A stretch of DNA of 8,759 nucleotides from Vicinamibacteria bacterium. Its GTDB lineage: Bacteria; Acidobacteriota; Vicinamibacteria; Fen-336; JAGNNV01. A program made the position numbers and the translations under genes. The notes beneath the pieces are model-generated. The model was not told where the DNA came from and did not search any database. It worked only from the letters and a program-made list of their open reading frames with translations. Positions 6,473 to 8,759 of this stretch are shown here, piece after piece; the stretch's first letter is position 1; each line of letters begins with the position of its first letter. The stretch is from positions 1 to 8,759 of the forward strand of contig JAENWE010000423.1 of the NCBI GenBank assembly GCA_016650185.1. Direction: 5' to 3'.

Positions 6473-8759
6473 AGCGGCGGGCCATGAGTCTGCTGGGCGG
6501 CGCGGCATTCGTGCTCATCGCGCGCCTCGCGTCGGCGCAGTCAGGCCTGCTCGTACCCACCAGCACCGGACGTCAGGATGCGACCGTGCTGTCGCTGAGG
6601 GATATGACCATCGACGCCTCCATTGCCCGCGGCTACGCGCGGGTGAACGTTCGACAGATCTTCGAGAACCACACCGACCAGATTCAGGAGGGGACGTATC
6701 GCTTCGCCCTGCCGCCGAGCGCAACCATCGGCGACTTCGCGGTGTGGGACGGCCTGGTGCGCATTCCTGGCGTGATTCTCGAGAAGCGCCGGGCGCGCGC
6801 CATCTACGACGCCCTCACCACGCAGCGCGTCGACCCGGGCCTTCTGCAGCAGGGAGACGAGGAAGATCGAACGCCCGGCGATGGGCCCGGGCCGAGCGCG
6901 CCATCGGCGGCCGCTCCATTCTCAGTGAAGGTGGCGCCGATTCCAGCTCGGACCACCAAGCGCCTCGAGATTCAGTTTCAGCAGGAGATCAACGTGGTCG
7001 GGCTGACCGGCGAAATGCGCATGGCGCTGTCTCCTTCGGAGGGCGAACCTTTGGTGGCCCGTACGCTGCGGATTCAGGTGGCCCTGAACGGTCTCGCCTA
7101 TGAAGCCACGGCGAATGGCCTCCCGCTTGCGATTTCCCCGGACGGCGTTTTTTTCGAAGGTCGCGACGTCAAGCTCGACCGGGACCTGATCGTTCGCTTC
7201 AAACTGAAGGACCAGACACCCCTGCGTCTGTCGGCCTTCCGGAATCCTGAGGGCCGGATGCCCGACGGCCTGGCCCTCGCACCCTGGGAGCGGCCCTCGG
7301 ACATCCCGAAGGAGAAGGACGGTTTCTTCCTCATGGAAGTCCTTCCGCCGGCCGCCGCCAGCACCGAAGGCGCCTTTGCGCCGGGGACGGCCGCCACGAA
7401 GACGCAGGCCAGACGTCCCGCCTTGTCCGTGGCGGTTCTCTTTGACACATCTTTGTCGCACCGCTTTTCCGGCCTCGAGACGTCGTATCTGCGCCTGACC
7501 CGTCTTCTCGGAGCGCTGACCCCGGATGACAAAGTAGCGCTTGTTCTCTTCGACGCCACCGTTGATGCCCCCCCCGACATGGCGAGCGCGATCGAGGTGG
7601 TGAAAACCGCCTCACTCAATCGCCTTCGTGCCCGCTCTCTCTCTCCCGGCACCCACATGCTCGAGGCGTTACAGGCGGCCCAGAAGCTCGTGGGCGATGG
7701 CGACAAGAGTCGTCTGGTGCTTTTCACCGACGGCGTCTTCGGTCCCGGCTCGAAGGATCTGATCGCCGCTCGAAAGAAGACGTCCCTCTTCGTGAGCGTG
7801 GCCACGCCCGAGGTGGCCCCCGGCTTACGTGCGGCCTCGAACGGCGCCGTGTCGGCGCTTTCTTCCGAACCCGAGACCGACCTGTTCTTCGAAAGGCTGC
7901 TGAGTCCGCCGAAGGCGGCGCCGCAGAATTCGCCTCCCGCGATGAACGGTGGCGCTCTGCGCGTGACCCTGGGCGACCCGGGCTTGCGCGACATCTATCC
8001 GGTAATGGTTCAACCGCCGACCGCCTTGGCTCTGTCGGGCTACGTCGGGCGTTATTCAAGGCCCCTGGCCGAGGTTCGATTCGCCATGGCGTCAGGCATC
8101 CTGCCCAGGGAGTCGAGCACCCTGACCGCGGCCTTGCCGGTCAAAGCGCTCGAGGCTCGCGATCTCCCGCGACGATGGGCCCGCGCGCGGGTGGACGACC
8201 TGTTGCGCCGCATCGAAGCGGAGGGCGAACGTCGTGAGTGGGTCGACGAAATCATCGAGCTCTCGAGGCGCTACAAATTCGTCACGCCCTACACCGCCTT
8301 CCTCGCGGCGCCCAGATCGCTCCTGCGCCCGCGGAGGATCCAGCCCGGCGACCCCGTGCTGCGCGTCGAGTGCGACGAAGGCACCATCCTCGCGACCGCC
8401 CTCTTCCCGTTCGGCCTGAAGTTGCCCCTGGTGAAGCGTCCGAAGTCCAACGTTTTTGAGGGGAGGTTTCTCGTTCCCGACGACTTCAAGGACGGACGCT
8501 ACTCGGTTCAGATCGTGATGCGAGATCGCAGCGGCCGAACCCTCACCGAGTCCAAGTCCTTCGTCATCGACGGCAAACCGCCGCACATAACGCCCAGTGT
8601 TCCAAAAGTGGCGCGAGTGGGCGATGAGATTGTCCTGAGCGCGTCCACGGACGACGATGTCATCTTCCTTTCCGCGCGGGTGGGCAATCTCCCACCCGTG
8701 CCCCTTCGCTGGGACAAGGCCGCGCGCGCATCCACCGGAAGGCTCCTTCTGCCTTCATC
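6469..8759 (+). CDS. Secreted VIT and VWA domain protein with C-terminal Ig-like domains, C-terminus beyond window
   Basis: The first 763 residues are visible and the frame is still open at the right edge. A Sec signal peptide is clear: KRR, a hydrophobic core, and ASA-Q at residues 21-24 with no lipobox. A VIT domain follows (about 38-185), with RQIFENHTDQIQEGTYRFAL (62-81) as its hallmark, interrupted by an acidic/Pro-Ala-Gly insert at 128-149. The VWA domain (about 315-480) has an intact MIDAS: D326-T-S328-L-S330, T395 in SPGTHMLEAL and D421 in LFTDG. The segment ending VTPYTAFLAAP (605-615) matches the region after VWA in inter-alpha-trypsin-inhibitor-like proteins. Then come beta-rich, Ig-like stretches with FVIDGKPP (698-705) and a partial further repeat. 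VIT-VWA proteins generally act in metal-dependent protein binding and adhesion. The ATGA overlap with the propeller gene suggests equimolar expression and joint action in the envelope. The partner, and whether a C-terminal anchor exists, are not visible. Confidence 0.92.
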   Translation, partial: MKRRAMSLLGGAAFVLIARLASAQSGLLVPTSTGRQDATVLSLRDMTIDASIARGYARVNVRQIFENHTDQIQEGTYRFALPPSATIGDFAVWDGLVRIPGVILEKRRARAIYDALTTQRVDPGLLQQGDEEDRTPGDGPGPSAPSAAAPFSVKVAPIPARTTKRLEIQFQQEINVVGLTGEMRMALSPSEGEPLVARTLRIQVALNGLAYEATANGLPLAISPDGVFFEGRDVKLDRDLIVRFKLKDQTPLRLSAFRNPEGRMPDGLALAPWERPSDIPKEKDGFFLMEVLPPAAASTEGAFAPGTAATKTQARRPALSVAVLFDTSLSHRFSGLETSYLRLTRLLGALTPDDKVALVLFDATVDAPPDMASAIEVVKTASLNRLRARSLSPGTHMLEALQAAQKLVGDGDKSRLVLFTDGVFGPGSKDLIAARKKTSLFVSVATPEVAPGLRAASNGAVSALSSEPETDLFFERLLSPPKAAPQNSPPAMNGGALRVTLGDPGLRDIYPVMVQPPTALALSGYVGRYSRPLAEVRFAMASGILPRESSTLTAALPVKALEARDLPRRWARARVDDLLRRIEAEGERREWVDEIIELSRRYKFVTPYTAFLAAPRSLLRPRRIQPGDPVLRVECDEGTILATALFPFGLKLPLVKRPKSNVFEGRFLVPDDFKDGRYSVQIVMRDRSGRTLTESKSFVIDGKPPHITPSVPKVARVGDEIVLSASTDDDVIFLSARVGNLPPVPLRWDKAARASTGRLLLPS

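Noticed and set aside
7098..7994. Minus-strand open frame of 298 codons opposite the VIT-VWA gene
   Set aside because: It is rich in R, S, A and P and has no motif. The plus strand carries an intact VWA MIDAS through the same bases.
1..8759. Mobile element, CRISPR, tRNA or defence system
   Set aside because: I found no transposase, integrase, direct-repeat array, tRNA-like cloverleaf or nuclease motif. VWA and propeller domains occur in some conflict systems, but the signal peptide and membrane anchor here place both proteins outside the cytoplasm.

Overview
This GC-rich window comes from a bacterium, probably Gram-negative: it encodes a secreted protein with a Sec-type signal peptide and a membrane-anchored propeller protein. 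The mix of a GT-C-like membrane protein with an N-terminal beta domain, VIT-VWA proteins and Reg_prop-type propellers is what I would expect in Acidobacteriota or similar deep-branching, soil or metagenomic phyla. That taxonomic guess is weak and rests on gene style only. I see no rRNA, tRNA, CRISPR array, insertion sequence, integrase or phage gene.

The window holds two divergent gene blocks separated by 83 bases (4506-4588). The left block, on the minus strand, reads from 4505 towards base 1. In order it encodes a polytopic GT-C-like membrane protein, a class I SAM-dependent methyltransferase, a GT2 family glycosyltransferase, and an asparagine synthase-type glutamine amidotransferase cut off by the window edge. 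The gaps are 25 nt, a 4-nt GTGA overlap and 1 nt, so this is almost certainly one operon. The gene set is typical of building and decorating a lipid-linked or surface polysaccharide: sugar transfer, methylation, amidation or amination, and a membrane-bound step.

The right block, on the plus strand, begins at about 4589. It encodes a membrane-anchored protein made almost wholly of 14 beta-propeller blade repeats (7+7) with no signalling output domain. Coupled to it by an ATGA overlap is a secreted VIT-VWA protein with an intact MIDAS metal site, followed by Ig-like beta domains and continuing past the right edge. Both products should work outside the cytoplasmic membrane, which suggests a two-protein envelope module for binding or assembly. 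Its ligand is unknown.

Coding density is very high. There is no stretch over 300 bases without a gene, and the only real intergenic space is the divergent region, which carries a small perfect inverted repeat. The most interesting part is the 14-blade propeller/VIT-VWA pair. The polysaccharide operon is of familiar type, with an unusual membrane protein at its head.
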